Of a stretch of 64,000 nt of DNA, positions 16,996-26,049 are shown piece by piece (within the stretch, counting starts at the first letter, position 1; every line of letters starts with the position of its first letter). Source of the stretch: Herpetosiphon llansteffanensis (lineage in GTDB: Bacteria; Chloroflexota; Chloroflexia; Chloroflexales; Herpetosiphonaceae). The stretch lies in the NCBI RefSeq assembly GCF_003205875.1, contig NZ_PUBZ01000080.1:51266-115265 (forward strand), written 5' to 3'. Below the pieces are notes generated by a model. That model was given only the letters and a program-made list of their open reading frames with translations, ran no database searches and was not told where the DNA came from. The position numbers were made by a program, and so were the translations under genes.

Positions 16996-18447
16996 ATGAC
17001 GACGACAACCACCAACGATGGAGCAACCAGCGACGAACGGCGGGCGCAATCGGTTTTTTATCGGGCAATTTGGCGCTGGCACTTTTACGCAGGCCTGTTT
17101 GTTGTGCCCTTGATGATTGTGCTGGCCGTAACTGGCAGCATTTATCTCTTCAAGCCACAACTTGATCGCTTAATGTATGGCAATTTGATGAACGTGGTGC
17201 ATACCAGCGGCTCGGCGCAGAGCTACACCAGCCAAGTTGCTGCGGCCCAAGCTGCCTATCCTGACGCGAGTGTTGGCAAAATTCGGCCAAGCGATGCCCA
17301 CGATCGCAGCACTGAAATGAGCATGAGCACCAGCGATGGGCGCAATCTGACGGTTTTTGTCAATCCTTATACTAACCAAGTGCTTGGTGAGCGCGACGAA
17401 GATTGGAACTTGCAAGCGGTTGCTTTGAAATTGCACGGCGAGTTGCTGATTGGCACGCTTGGCGATCGAATTATTGAATTGGCTGCTTGCTGGGCGATTT
17501 TGCTGACGCTTTCGGGCATTTACCTGTGGTGGCCACGCTCGAAAAGCGGCATCTGGGGCACGTGGTTGCCTCGTTTGCGCAGCAAAAATAAACGTATTTT
17601 CTGGCGCGATTTGCACGCTGTGCCAGGCATGTATGCTTCGTTGATTGTGCTGTTTTTGCTGATTACGGGCTTGCCTTGGACGGGCTATTGGGGCGAAAAC
17701 TTTGCCAATATTTCGAGCAAATATCCCAACCAGCTGTGGAGCAATATTCCCGAATCGACGGCCTTAACTGGCAGCCTCAATACCACGACTGATAAAGTTG
17801 TGCCTTGGGCAGTTGAGCAAGCGCCGTTGCCGCAATCGAATACTGATCATGCTGAGCATCGCGGCAACGGAACTGGTGCGTCAGTGCCAAGCAGCGCCAC
17901 CGAAGGGCCGCAAGCTGCCACGCCGGTTACGCTTGATTCAGTGATTGATGTAGCCAAAGCGCGCGGCGTGATTGCCAGCTTTACGGTTACGCCGCCAAGC
18001 AGCGCAAAAGGCGTGTACACGATCGCGGCGGTCGCCAACGATCCTGCTGATGAAGCCACCATTCACGTCGATCAATATAGCGGGGCGATTTTGGCTGATA
18101 TTCGTTGGCGCGATTATGCCTTGGTTCCCAAAGCAGTCAGTATGGGGATTTCGCTGCACGAAGGCAAATATTTTGGCTTGCCCAACCAACTTTTGGCCTT
18201 ATTTGGGGCGTTGACGGTGTTGTTGCTTTCGGTTTCAGGTGTGGTGTTGTGGTGGAAGCGCCGACCTGCTGGGCGCTTGGGTGCGCCAAATTTACCAGCC
18301 AACTTCCCACATTGGAAGCCTGTGCTGTTGCTGGTTGCCTTGGCGAGTTTGGCCTTTCCGTTGGTTGGCGCATCGCTCTTGTTTATGTTGGTGTTGGATC
18401 TGACGCTGTTTCGCTTTGCGCCACGTTTGAAACAGCGCTTCGCCTAA
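16996..18447 (+). CDS. PepSY-associated membrane protein (PiuB-like)
   Basis: A 483-residue inner-membrane protein with four hydrophobic segments, at about 32-55, 160-180, 213-233 and 395-418, plus a terminal pair near 440-475. The opening WRWHFYAGLFVVPLMIVLAV and the LWWPRSK loop are typical of the PepSY_TM family, which includes PiuB and sulfite-reductase-like flavo/haem membrane proteins linked to iron uptake. Conserved His residues in WHFYAG, LHGELLIG and LHAVPG could hold haem. The extracytoplasmic loops hold PepSY-like segments. The neighbouring cytochrome c supports a redox role. Confidence 0.85.
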   Translation: MTTTTTNDGATSDERRAQSVFYRAIWRWHFYAGLFVVPLMIVLAVTGSIYLFKPQLDRLMYGNLMNVVHTSGSAQSYTSQVAAAQAAYPDASVGKIRPSDAHDRSTEMSMSTSDGRNLTVFVNPYTNQVLGERDEDWNLQAVALKLHGELLIGTLGDRIIELAACWAILLTLSGIYLWWPRSKSGIWGTWLPRLRSKNKRIFWRDLHAVPGMYASLIVLFLLITGLPWTGYWGENFANISSKYPNQLWSNIPESTALTGSLNTTTDKVVPWAVEQAPLPQSNTDHAEHRGNGTGASVPSSATEGPQAATPVTLDSVIDVAKARGVIASFTVTPPSSAKGVYTIAAVANDPADEATIHVDQYSGAILADIRWRDYALVPKAVSMGISLHEGKYFGLPNQLLALFGALTVLLLSVSGVVLWWKRRPAGRLGAPNLPANFPHWKPVLLLVALASLAFPLVGASLLFMLVLDLTLFRFAPRLKQRFA

Positions 18448-18459
18448 TTGTAAACATTT

Positions 18460-19662
18460 CTAGGGCAGTTGCGGCTCGTTGCTTTGGTTGCGGGCAAAGC
18501 GATCGAGCACGCGCCGCAACACGCGCAAGGCCAATTCCATTTGGGGCACAGAAAGCAAGCGGGTTTCGTCATCTGGCTGGCGGAAGCCCGCTGCCGTGCC
18601 ATCAGATTTAAGCCCAACCACGCTAATTGCATGGTAGCCCAAGGCCAAAAGGCGAGCGCTATCAAGCCGTTCGCCACGATAGGCCGAGCGAATCAGTGGC
18701 GCGCTGGCAGATTGCAGTTCGTGGAACATCTTGGCTAGTTGCTGATCGGGCTTGCGTTCGCGCCACAACCCTTCGCCAGCCACAACCGTCAAATTGCCAC
18801 GCCCAAGCCATGGCAGGTTGATAAACCACGTTTCATCTTTGGGGAAGGGATAGCTGTTGAGCAGCGCTTGAATGCCTGAGCCTGCGGCGGCTCCTGCACC
18901 GAGGGCCACGACCCACAACTCAACATCATCGCGTTGCGGCCAATCGGCGGCGAGAGCAATTGCGGTTCCCACGGCAGCTGCATCAACCGCGCCAACCGTC
19001 CATGCTGCTCGTGATTCGCGCCGCAGCACAACCAATAAACACGCCAAGAGCAACAAACCAGGAATGAATACCACGCTATGCCAAGCAGGCAGAAAAATAG
19101 CAATTCCAAGCGTGGCTAAGCCCAAACTAAAGCCCAAGGGGATGCTTAGCAGCCAAACGCGCAGCCAACTGGCGCGGCGCGGCGAAAGCATGCGCGGCGA
19201 ATCAAGATGACATAACAGCACGATGCGCGCGCGTGGTGTGCGGGTGGCAGCACGAGTGCCAATCACATTTTGGCTGGGGCGTTGGCGCAATAAACTGGCC
19301 AGAATTGGCGGGCCATGCAATTCGCGCACTGCAAGCAACAGCAGCAGCACGATTAAGGCGATTGAAGGATAGGGCAACCACCAGCCCAAGCCAAGCGCCA
19401 CCAAACCGATGCCAGCAAGCAAGCCTAAGCCTGCGCTAGGAGCAGCTGCCGCCGAGAAGGTTTGTACCCCAACTTCGAGGCCAACTTGGCGCATTTGGGC
19501 CGCAATCACCGCAGCGGCGCGCGCCTCGGCAGTTGAGGTTGCTGGGCGCTCCCCAATTTCGTCGGCGAGAGTGCCGGTAATTCGTTGTTGCACAGATTGT
19601 TCGCTCATTTTAACTAAGGCTATTTGAGCCCGTGAAGCGAGCAATTTTTTCTGAGTTGCCAT
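18460..19662 (-). CDS. Membrane-embedded M28-like protein, probably not a peptidase
   Basis: About 400 residues. The frame resembles zinc aminopeptidases of family M28: RIVLLCHLDSPRM resembles the first metal-binding strand, and WTVGAVDAAAVGTAIALA the GAxDNAxG segment. The Glu-Glu site expected next is replaced by ELWVVALGAGAAAGSG, and the last His motif by RQPDDETRLL, so the metal site looks lost. Four hydrophobic segments lie in two pairs, one before and one inside the fold. The start at 19662 has a GGGGG site; starts at 19740 and 19608 are alternatives. Confidence 0.6.
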   Translation of the reverse strand: MATQKKLLASRAQIALVKMSEQSVQQRITGTLADEIGERPATSTAEARAAAVIAAQMRQVGLEVGVQTFSAAAAPSAGLGLLAGIGLVALGLGWWLPYPSIALIVLLLLLAVRELHGPPILASLLRQRPSQNVIGTRAATRTPRARIVLLCHLDSPRMLSPRRASWLRVWLLSIPLGFSLGLATLGIAIFLPAWHSVVFIPGLLLLACLLVVLRRESRAAWTVGAVDAAAVGTAIALAADWPQRDDVELWVVALGAGAAAGSGIQALLNSYPFPKDETWFINLPWLGRGNLTVVAGEGLWRERKPDQQLAKMFHELQSASAPLIRSAYRGERLDSARLLALGYHAISVVGLKSDGTAAGFRQPDDETRLLSVPQMELALRVLRRVLDRFARNQSNEPQLP

Positions 19663-19740
19663 CGCAACCCCCACAGGCAAAATCGTCAATGATTGATCGC
19701 AGCCTTCGCTTCTCTGGTCAACCCATAGGCTGGGGGCCAT

Positions 19741-20151
19741 GTTCTATTCTACACATAATCGTACTATTAGGGAAATTTAGCAAGCACCAATGCTCCTATC
19801 TTTGGCTCTTGGCTAACCGAAAGGATGAAGGATGAAGGATGAGGGATGAAGGGCAGAAGTCAAAAATCAAAAATCAAAAGCCTAATCCTAAAAATCTGTG
19901 GGAATCTATGACTAAAACATTCTTCGTGCTCTTCGCGATCTTCGCGGTTTCCGTGCTTCGTGCTCTTCGTGCTCTTCGTGCTCTTCGTGGATCAACTTTA
20001 ACGCAGAGGCGCAGAGGAATATGGCTCTAGGCTATGGGCTGATGGATATGGGAACAATAATCTGAGCAATCTGTGCCAATCTGTGGCCAAAAAATCATTC
20101 TTCGTGCTCGTCGCGCTCTTCGCGGTTTCCGTGCTTCGTGCCCTTCGTGGA
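19741..20151. repeat. TTCG-rich intergenic repeat, family 2, copy 1
   Basis: This gap holds no supported gene. It is built from short reused phrases: GATGAAGGATGAGGGATGAA, AATCTGTGGGAATCTATG, CTTCGCGATCTTCGCGGTTT, four tandem nine-base CTTCGTGCT units (around 19958-19993), and AACGCAGAGGCGCAGAGGAA. The same phrases recur at 26190-26310 and 45330-45685. The frame-free drift between copies argues against a coding function. Confidence 0.8.
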
Positions 20152-20784
20152 TCACAGTAACAATCTGGTTGGCACTCCAACGGCCTTGGCATGGCTTGGC
20201 AAATCGCGAATAACCACGGCTCCAGCGCCAACCACCGTCCATGCGCCAAGCGAGCGGCCTTGGATGACATTCGCGCCCATGCCAAGCGCAACGCCTTCGC
20301 CAAGCTGGCAATTGCCCGCCACGTGCGAGCCTGGGTTGAGGTTGGAATACGCGCCAACAGTGCTATCGTGGCTGACGCTGGATCCAACATTCACAATGCT
20401 ATGTGGGCCAATACTGGCTAAAGGGCCAACAACCGCATTGGGGAAAAGCATTGCGCCTGCGCCAATTGTGGCATGCGGCGAGATGATAGCATGTGGCGAA
20501 ATCGCCTTGGCGGCGTGCAGTTCTGAGCCAAATTGTTGGGCAATTCGTTGGCGAGTGGCATTATCGCCAATGGCAATAATCACGCTAAATTGGGCCAAAC
20601 GGGTTGCTAGCCACGCAATTGGGCCTAAAATCGGAATCCCTAGGCTGGTTGTGCCATGTTGGCTTTGATCATCGGTCAGCATGCCATACAAAGCGCCGCC
20701 TTGGCCCGCTGCATGCTGAGCTTGCACAATTTCGCCAACTTCGCGGGCATGGCCACCAGTGCCCACAATAATCACTGGGCGCAT
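20152..20784 (-). CDS. NeuD/PglD-type sugar O- or N-acyltransferase
   Basis: A 210-residue protein. The N-terminal Rossmann-like part begins MRPVIIVGTGGHAREVGEIV, and the C-terminal part is a left-handed beta-helix of hexapeptide repeats (SPHAIISPHATIGAGAMLFPN and following). This is the PglD/NeuD layout, which uses acetyl-CoA to acetylate a nucleotide-linked sugar. Its start overlaps the stop of the sugar transferase gene by one base (TAATG). The pair PglC-like plus PglD-like is a known unit for making an acetylated first sugar of a surface glycan. Confidence 0.88.
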   Translation of the reverse strand: MRPVIIVGTGGHAREVGEIVQAQHAAGQGGALYGMLTDDQSQHGTTSLGIPILGPIAWLATRLAQFSVIIAIGDNATRQRIAQQFGSELHAAKAISPHAIISPHATIGAGAMLFPNAVVGPLASIGPHSIVNVGSSVSHDSTVGAYSNLNPGSHVAGNCQLGEGVALGMGANVIQGRSLGAWTVVGAGAVVIRDLPSHAKAVGVPTRLLL

Positions 20785-21401
20785 TATTTACTCCGCAAAT
20801 CTTTGGCCACACCATCGCGCCCATAAATGCCCATAGGCCGCACGATTGCGCCGATTGTCCGCCAGAGAATCAGCAGATCGAGCCGCCAACTCCAATGGGC
20901 AATATACCAACAATCAAGCTCAATTCTGGCTTCCCAAGCGATGTCGTTGCGGCCATTGACTTGCGCCCAACCGGTGATACCTGGTCGAACCGCGAGGCGT
21001 TGGCGCTGTGCGGGCGTATAGCGCGCTACTTGTTCGGGCAAGCTCGGGCGGGGGCCGATTAAGCTCATCTCGCCACGCACCACATTTAATAATTGCGGCA
21101 ATTCGTCGAAGCTCCAACGGCGCAGCCATTGGCCAACGCGGGTAATGCGCTGATCGTTGTGAGCGATTTCGATGCCTAAGCCTTGGCGTTCTGCATTAAC
21201 GACCATGGTGCGAAATTTATAGAAGGGAAATTCTCGGCCAGCCAAGCCAACCCGTGGGCGATTGTAGAAAATCGGGCCACGCGAGGTTAATTTAATTGCT
21301 CCAGCGATCAGCAGCAACAATGGGCTAAGCAGTACGAGCGCAAATCCAGCCACAATCAAATCAAACCAGCGTTTACTTGGAGCCAGCGGCGTTGCTTGCA
21401 T
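20784..21401 (-). CDS. Undecaprenyl-phosphate sugar phosphotransferase (PglC/WcaJ C-terminal type)
   Basis: A 205-residue monotopic phosphoglycosyl transferase. It starts KRWFDLIVAGFALVLLSPLLLL, a re-entrant hydrophobic segment, then has KFRTMVVNAERQG, the DELPQLLNVVRGEMSLIGPRP motif region and GITGWAQVNGRN, all diagnostic of the bacterial sugar transferase family. It transfers a sugar phosphate to undecaprenyl phosphate, the first step of polysaccharide or glycan assembly. AAAGGA lies five bases before the start. Together with the acyltransferase, it is the downstream part of a five-gene operon. Confidence 0.93.
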   Translation of the reverse strand: MQATPLAPSKRWFDLIVAGFALVLLSPLLLLIAGAIKLTSRGPIFYNRPRVGLAGREFPFYKFRTMVVNAERQGLGIEIAHNDQRITRVGQWLRRWSFDELPQLLNVVRGEMSLIGPRPSLPEQVARYTPAQRQRLAVRPGITGWAQVNGRNDIAWEARIELDCWYIAHWSWRLDLLILWRTIGAIVRPMGIYGRDGVAKDLRSK

Positions 21402-21410
21402 AGATTTCCT

Positions 21411-21851
21411 TTAGCTCAATGCCAAGCGTTCGATGCGGCGCAAGGCTTGCTCTAGCTCGCGGGTAATTTCGTTTTTGACCATGCTGATCGGCACAACTTT
21501 GGCGGCTGGGCCTAAAATTGGCTTGAGATCGAAGCTCAGGCTGGCATGGACTTTGGTGCTATTGGCGTTGGGGTAGAGTTGCCAGTGGGCGACAATTGGC
21601 AAGGGTTGCTCAGCTTCAAAGCGAATCGATTGTTGCTCGATGGTGCTAAATGTGCCTTGGGCTGCCTGCGTGCCAAGATGCGCACCAAAATCGAAATAGG
21701 CGGTTAATGGCTGCGAGTCGCTGGTTGGTTCGCTGACTTCAACTCGGGCGATTTGCGGCAAAATGCGCGGCAAATTATGCGGATTGGCCAACAGTTGCCA
21801 TAATTCGCTGATTGGGCGGCGTAGCTGGCGTTCGCGGGTCACAGTGATCAT
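21411..21851 (-). CDS. SRPBCC (START/Bet v1-like) domain protein
   Basis: A 146-residue single-domain protein. ITVTRERQLRRPISELWQLLANPHNLPRILP at the N-terminus followed by alternating strands and a long C-terminal helix is the usual SRPBCC pattern. Such proteins bind hydrophobic ligands. No catalytic residues are evident. It lies between a split-barrel gene and the sugar transferase, 9-10 bases from each, so the genes are likely co-transcribed, although the functional link is not clear. Confidence 0.8.
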   Translation of the reverse strand: MITVTRERQLRRPISELWQLLANPHNLPRILPQIARVEVSEPTSDSQPLTAYFDFGAHLGTQAAQGTFSTIEQQSIRFEAEQPLPIVAHWQLYPNANSTKVHASLSFDLKPILGPAAKVVPISMVKNEITRELEQALRRIERLALS

Positions 21852-21860
21852 CGGCGCTCC

Positions 21861-22268
21861 TTAGCGTTTATGGCGGCCTTGGATCGCCGCTAGCTCTAAT
21901 GAAAAGGCTTGAATTGGGGCGTTTGGTCGCCATTGTGGCCAATTGCGGCCATAGCGTTCGGCCAAGGCCACGAGGGCAATACTGCTATCGGCCAAGGGCT
22001 GGGCGCTAGCTTCGGCCACGACTGAGCGAAACGTCCAATCGGGGTTAATCTGATCTGCTTCGATGCACCAACCAGTGGGTTGCTGCTGCAACAGTTGCGC
22101 CAAGCGGCCTGCTGCCCGGAGTGCAATCAACAAGGTTTGATCGCGGCGCACAAAGGCCAAGGGCACTGCATAACTAGCCGCGCGCGCTTGATCAAAGCCA
22201 GCAATGCGCAGCACTTGTAGTTCATCGAGCAAGGCCAAGGCTTCTGCTGGCGCTAAAATACGCATCAT
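21861..22268 (-). CDS. Small protein, probably a diverged PNPOx-like split barrel
   Basis: A 135-residue protein. The stretch SYAVPLAFVRRDQTLLIALRAAGRLAQLL followed by GWCIEADQIN and WTFRSVVAEASAQPL resembles the strand order of the flavin-nucleotide-binding pyridoxamine-phosphate-oxidase-like fold. It overlaps the stop of the clear PNPOx-family gene upstream by four bases (ATGA). I infer, without certainty, a flavin-binding or degenerate member. Two adjacent ATG codons (22268, 22265) are possible starts. Confidence 0.55.
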   Translation of the reverse strand: MMRILAPAEALALLDELQVLRIAGFDQARAASYAVPLAFVRRDQTLLIALRAAGRLAQLLQQQPTGWCIEADQINPDWTFRSVVAEASAQPLADSSIALVALAERYGRNWPQWRPNAPIQAFSLELAAIQGRHKR

Positions 22269-22762
22269 AGGCTATGCTCCCAGTGTCGTCCGCCGATGCG
22301 TTCGATCTGAATGCAGCCAGTGGTGGCTTGGCTAATGGTATTGATGACGGCGCGTGGCCCAGCTTTCAAGGCTTTGCTTGCTTGATCGAGAATTTGTTGC
22401 CAAAAGCCAGTACCATATTTGAAGGCTAGCAAGCGGGTGGCATGGGCATACTCTGTGCCAAGTGGCACATCGCGGTAACGCCCCCAGACAAAAACGCTGG
22501 TTACGCCCGTTGGCTCAAAGGCATCTGCTTGCAAACCAACGCCTTGGGGATAGCGACGCAACAAATTAAGCTTATGGCCTGGCTGAGTTGCAAAATAAAT
22601 ATGCGGCGCTTCGCAAACAAAAAACAGCGGCACGAGGTTGCTTTGATTGCGGGCATGATCGTGTGTTGCCAAGCGCCCGACCGAGGCTTTGGCTAAAAAT
22701 GCCCAAATTTGAGCTGCGTTTAGGCGCTGCCCATCGCTTAATTGTTCGGTTTGGTGTTGCAT
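22265..22762 (-). CDS. Pyridoxamine 5'-phosphate oxidase family protein
   Basis: A 165-residue split-barrel flavoprotein of the PNPOx-like class. It contains ASVGRLATHDHARNQSNLVPLFF, then YFATQPGHKLNLLRRYPQG and GVTSVFVWGRYRDVP, which correspond to FMN or F420-binding strands. The exact reaction is unknown. The start codon at 22762 has no ribosome-binding site but a TATAAT at 22770-22775 only seven bases upstream, which suggests a leaderless mRNA. It is the first gene of a minus-strand operon of five genes. Confidence 0.8.
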   Translation of the reverse strand: MQHQTEQLSDGQRLNAAQIWAFLAKASVGRLATHDHARNQSNLVPLFFVCEAPHIYFATQPGHKLNLLRRYPQGVGLQADAFEPTGVTSVFVWGRYRDVPLGTEYAHATRLLAFKYGTGFWQQILDQASKALKAGPRAVINTISQATTGCIQIERIGGRHWEHSL

Positions 22763-22769
22763 AATGTCA

Positions 22770-22775
22770 ATTATA
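22770..22775 (-). promoter_or_regulatory. -10 box immediately before the PNPOx-family start
   Basis: TATAAT on the minus strand ends seven bases before the ATG. The -35 region is weak. The transcript would begin at or near the start codon. Confidence 0.5.
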
Positions 22776-22801
22776 CGAGCAATTTGATTAAATGAGTATC
22801 T

Positions 22802-24301
22802 ATGAAGCCTGCAACCATCGTTCGAACCTCACTGATTCTGATCGCCGCTACTGCTGCTTATAAGCTGCTGGGTTTTGCTGAAAAGCTCGCTTTGGCTCAC
22901 TTTTTTGGCACGAGCACCACCGCTGATGCCTATTTGGCGGGTGCGGCGGTTGTTTTGCTAATGGGCTTTTTGTTGGGCGATATTGCTGGCCCAAGCTTAG
23001 TGCCGATGATTTTGCATGATCGTGCGGCTAGCCCACGCACGTTGCGCGCCAGTTTGGGCTTGGTTGGTTTGGCGGCAGTGCCATTAACCTGCTTGGGCTG
23101 GCTGTACGCGGCGCAATTAGCGCGTTTATTTGGGCCTGGCTTCGATCAACCAACCTTGCTGATGACCGCCAACATTATTCGGATTGGCTTGTTGGCCTTT
23201 CCAGTGATGTGTTTTTCGGCGGTGCTGGGCGCTTGGTATCAGGCCTGTGAGCAATTTACGCGCCCAGCTTTGGCCGATTTGATGTTGAAATTGGTGCCAG
23301 TGATTGCTTTGATTGCAACCGGCAGCGTCTATGGCTTGGCGTGGGGCTTGGTGGTGGGCGCGGTATTGCGATTAATTCCCTTGTTGCAAGCAGATGTGCC
23401 GTGGTTGCCAAGCTGGCGCTGGCGGGGAGCGCAATTAACCACGGTTTTGCGCCATGCCTATCCATTATTATTAACCTCGCTAGTTTCGGTGCATTTGATC
23501 AGCGTGATTGAGAACGCAATTGCTTCGACGGTTGGCGCTGGCGCGGTCGCGGCCCAAACCTATGCGCGGCGGATTGTCGAAGTGCCGATTATTTTGTTGC
23601 CACAGGTGCTTGGTCGGGTGTTATTTCCCCTGTTAACGGGCTTGGTGTTGCAGCGCAATTATCAGGCTTTACAGCAATGGCTGGCCCGCTGTTGGCGTTG
23701 GTCGTTGCTGCTGACCTTGCCGCTGATGGTGTTGGGCATGGTTTTGTGCCAGCAGATTGTGTCTTTGTTGCTGCAACGCGGCGCATTCGACCAACAATCG
23801 GTGCAGATGACGAGCACAGCACTTTGGGCGGCGTTGCCCGGCTTGCCAGCTTTGGCGCTCAGCACCTTGTTAATTCGCTTCAGTTATGCTATGGGCGATA
23901 CGCGCTGGCCGAGCGTGATGCGGGTACTGGGGGCGTTGCTGCAAATTGGCTTGGCCTTGTGGTGGCGGCGTTGGGGCTTGGCTGGGCTTGGTTGGGCCAC
24001 CACGGTTTCGTTATGGGCCGAAACCTTGGCCTTGGCATGGTTGGCCCAAAAAACTGTGCAGCAACCAATGCAGCTGAATTGGCGTTTTACTTGTCAGGTA
24101 GGCTTTGCTAGCGGCGTGGCGGGCATGGCAGCATGGCTGGTGATGCAAGCGTGGCAACCAATCAGCACCAGCAGCTTATTCCTGAGTTTATCGAGTGCCT
24201 CGCTGCTTGGCTTGATCGGCTTTATTCTGATTTTGGCATTGGGCCGAAATGCGGAAATTGGCTTGCTCTGGCAGCGTTGGCAACAAGGACGACATGAATG
24301 A
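22802..24301 (+). CDS. murJ: MurJ/MviN-type lipid flippase
   Basis: A 499-residue polytopic protein with about 13-14 membrane segments. The opening KLLGFAEKLALAHFFGTSTTADAYLAG is the MviN/MurJ signature start. These proteins flip lipid II across the membrane for peptidoglycan synthesis, or in some cases other undecaprenyl-linked sugars. Given the divergent sugar transferase genes, a role with a surface glycan is possible. No Shine-Dalgarno site is present; TTAAAT lies eight bases upstream. It overlaps the next gene by four bases. Confidence 0.88.
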   Translation: MKPATIVRTSLILIAATAAYKLLGFAEKLALAHFFGTSTTADAYLAGAAVVLLMGFLLGDIAGPSLVPMILHDRAASPRTLRASLGLVGLAAVPLTCLGWLYAAQLARLFGPGFDQPTLLMTANIIRIGLLAFPVMCFSAVLGAWYQACEQFTRPALADLMLKLVPVIALIATGSVYGLAWGLVVGAVLRLIPLLQADVPWLPSWRWRGAQLTTVLRHAYPLLLTSLVSVHLISVIENAIASTVGAGAVAAQTYARRIVEVPIILLPQVLGRVLFPLLTGLVLQRNYQALQQWLARCWRWSLLLTLPLMVLGMVLCQQIVSLLLQRGAFDQQSVQMTSTALWAALPGLPALALSTLLIRFSYAMGDTRWPSVMRVLGALLQIGLALWWRRWGLAGLGWATTVSLWAETLALAWLAQKTVQQPMQLNWRFTCQVGFASGVAGMAAWLVMQAWQPISTSSLFLSLSSASLLGLIGFILILALGRNAEIGLLWQRWQQGRHE

Positions 24302-24720
24302 TTTGGCTCTATTTGAGTTTATTTGGGGTTAGTTTTTTGGCGGCAACGGTCTTGCCTCTTGGTTCGGAGGCAGCGTTGGTCGCAATGGTCGTGCATGTTG
24401 AATCGTTGTGGTTGCCGTTGTTTATTGCAACGCTGGGCAATGTGCTTGGCTCAGCCACGACGTTTTGGCTAGGCCAGCGCGCGCGTCACGTCATTGATCA
24501 GCGTAATCACAAAATGGCTGAACGCATGCAACGAGCTGAGCGTTGGCTTGGGCGTTGGGGCACGCCAGCCTTAATTTTGGCTTGGTTGCCAGTGATTGGT
24601 GATGTGTTGGTGGCCGTGGCTGGAGCCTTGGAGCTGCCATGGCTGCCAAGTATGGCCTGGATTACGCTTGGCAAGGCTTTGCGTTATGCAGCAATTGGCG
24701 CGGCAGTGCTGTGGGTTTAA
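24298..24720 (+). CDS. YqaA-type DedA-related membrane protein
   Basis: A 140-residue membrane protein with four hydrophobic segments. It begins LYLSLFGVSFLAATVLPLGSEAALV, with GNVLGSATTFWLGQRAR and WGTPALILAWLPVIGDVLVAVAG following, matching the VTT/SNARE-associated (YqaA) family. Related DedA proteins recycle undecaprenyl phosphate, which would fit its coupling to murJ (ATGA overlap), although this is inference. AAGGA lies upstream within the murJ end. Confidence 0.85.
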   Translation: MIWLYLSLFGVSFLAATVLPLGSEAALVAMVVHVESLWLPLFIATLGNVLGSATTFWLGQRARHVIDQRNHKMAERMQRAERWLGRWGTPALILAWLPVIGDVLVAVAGALELPWLPSMAWITLGKALRYAAIGAAVLWV

Positions 24721-24866
24721 TCAAAAAAACCTCGCCAGGCCGATTTGCGTAGCAACGATATGCGATAATACCACTAGGCTGCAACTACCCAGTTGACCAT
24801 AACGTCCAATGTAGCAGTGCAGCGAGCGATTCATGTATTCTCGCAATGCAGCGAAAGGAACATACA

Positions 24867-26042
24867 ATGCGTTTGATTTTATATCTTGGCAAGGGTGGCG
24901 TTGGTAAAACCACAACCGCAGCGGCAACCGCCGTGCGGGCAGCGCGCATGGGCTATCGAACGTTGGTCGTCAGCACCGATGTGGCTCACTCCTTGGCCGA
25001 TGCACTTGATTGCCAAGTTGGGGCTAGCCCAACCAAGCTGAGCGATAATCTCTGGGCGCAAGAAATTAATGTGCTCGAAGAAGTGCGCCAACACTGGGGC
25101 GAGTTGCAAGGCTTTGTTTCCAATTTGCTCAAGCGTAAGGGTGTCAACGAAGTTGCCGCCGAAGAACTGGCTGTCATTCCAGGCATGGAAGAAGTTGTTA
25201 GCTTGTTGCATATTCGCAAGCAAGCCAAAGAAGGCAACTACGATGCGGTGATTGTTGATGCTGCGCCAACTGGCGAAACCGTGCGCTTGCTGACCATGCC
25301 CGAAACCTTCACGTGGTATGCTTCGCGGGTGATGCAATGGGAAACCAGCACCATGAAAGTGGCCAAACCCTTGATTCGAGCTTTGGTTCCAGCCTCGGAT
25401 ATGTTCGACACCTTGCCACGCTTTGTTGAGCAGGTCGAAGCACTCCGCGCAACCTTGGCCGACCCCAAGATTAGCTCCTATCGTTTGGTGGTCAACCCAG
25501 AGCGTATGGTCATCAAAGAGGCCCAGCGGGCAGCAACCTACTTGGCGTTGTATGGCTATCCAGTCGATGGCGTAGTGCTTAATCGGGTGATGCCAAGCGA
25601 TGTGCGTGGCCATAGCTTTATTGAGCAAATGCAAGAAGTGCAGGCCAGCTATCGTGCTCAAGTTCACGATATTTTCACGCCGCTACCAATTTGGGAAGCG
25701 CCAATGTACTCGCGCGAAATCAAAGGGCTTGATGATTTGGCCGATGTTGGCGCGGCGCTGTTTGGCGATCGCAATCCGCTTGATGTGTTTTATGTGGGCA
25801 AAACCATGGATATTACCAAGCAAGGCGATCAATACGAGTTACGCTTGCCCTTGCCGCACGTCGAAGTCAACAAAGTTAATATGACCAAGCGTGGCGATCA
25901 GCTGTTTATCGAAATTGGCAATTTCCGCCGCGAAATGATTTTGCCGACGATGTTGGCTGATCGACCAGCCTTGCGCGCGGTATTTCGCAATGGTGAGTTG
26001 GTGGTGCAATTTGGTGCGCCAGCACCACTTGAAACTGCCTAA
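24867..26042 (+). CDS. arsA: ArsA/GET3-type ATPase with C-terminal HSP20-like domain
   Basis: A 391-residue protein. The N-terminus is MRLILYLGKGGVGKTTTAAA (deviant P-loop), followed by STDVAHSLADAL (switch I) and IVDAAPTGETVRLL (switch II), which are the ArsA/GET3 signatures. The last ~75 residues (DQYELRLPLPHVEV to NGELVVQFG) are a small beta-sandwich similar to the HSP20-like domain often attached to these ATPases in Chloroflexota and cyanobacteria. No arsB or arsR is adjacent, so arsenite export is not implied; a targeting-factor role is possible. AAAGGA precedes the ATG at 24867. Confidence 0.88.
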   Translation: MRLILYLGKGGVGKTTTAAATAVRAARMGYRTLVVSTDVAHSLADALDCQVGASPTKLSDNLWAQEINVLEEVRQHWGELQGFVSNLLKRKGVNEVAAEELAVIPGMEEVVSLLHIRKQAKEGNYDAVIVDAAPTGETVRLLTMPETFTWYASRVMQWETSTMKVAKPLIRALVPASDMFDTLPRFVEQVEALRATLADPKISSYRLVVNPERMVIKEAQRAATYLALYGYPVDGVVLNRVMPSDVRGHSFIEQMQEVQASYRAQVHDIFTPLPIWEAPMYSREIKGLDDLADVGAALFGDRNPLDVFYVGKTMDITKQGDQYELRLPLPHVEVNKVNMTKRGDQLFIEIGNFRREMILPTMLADRPALRAVFRNGELVVQFGAPAPLETA

Positions 26043-26049
26043 CGATATT

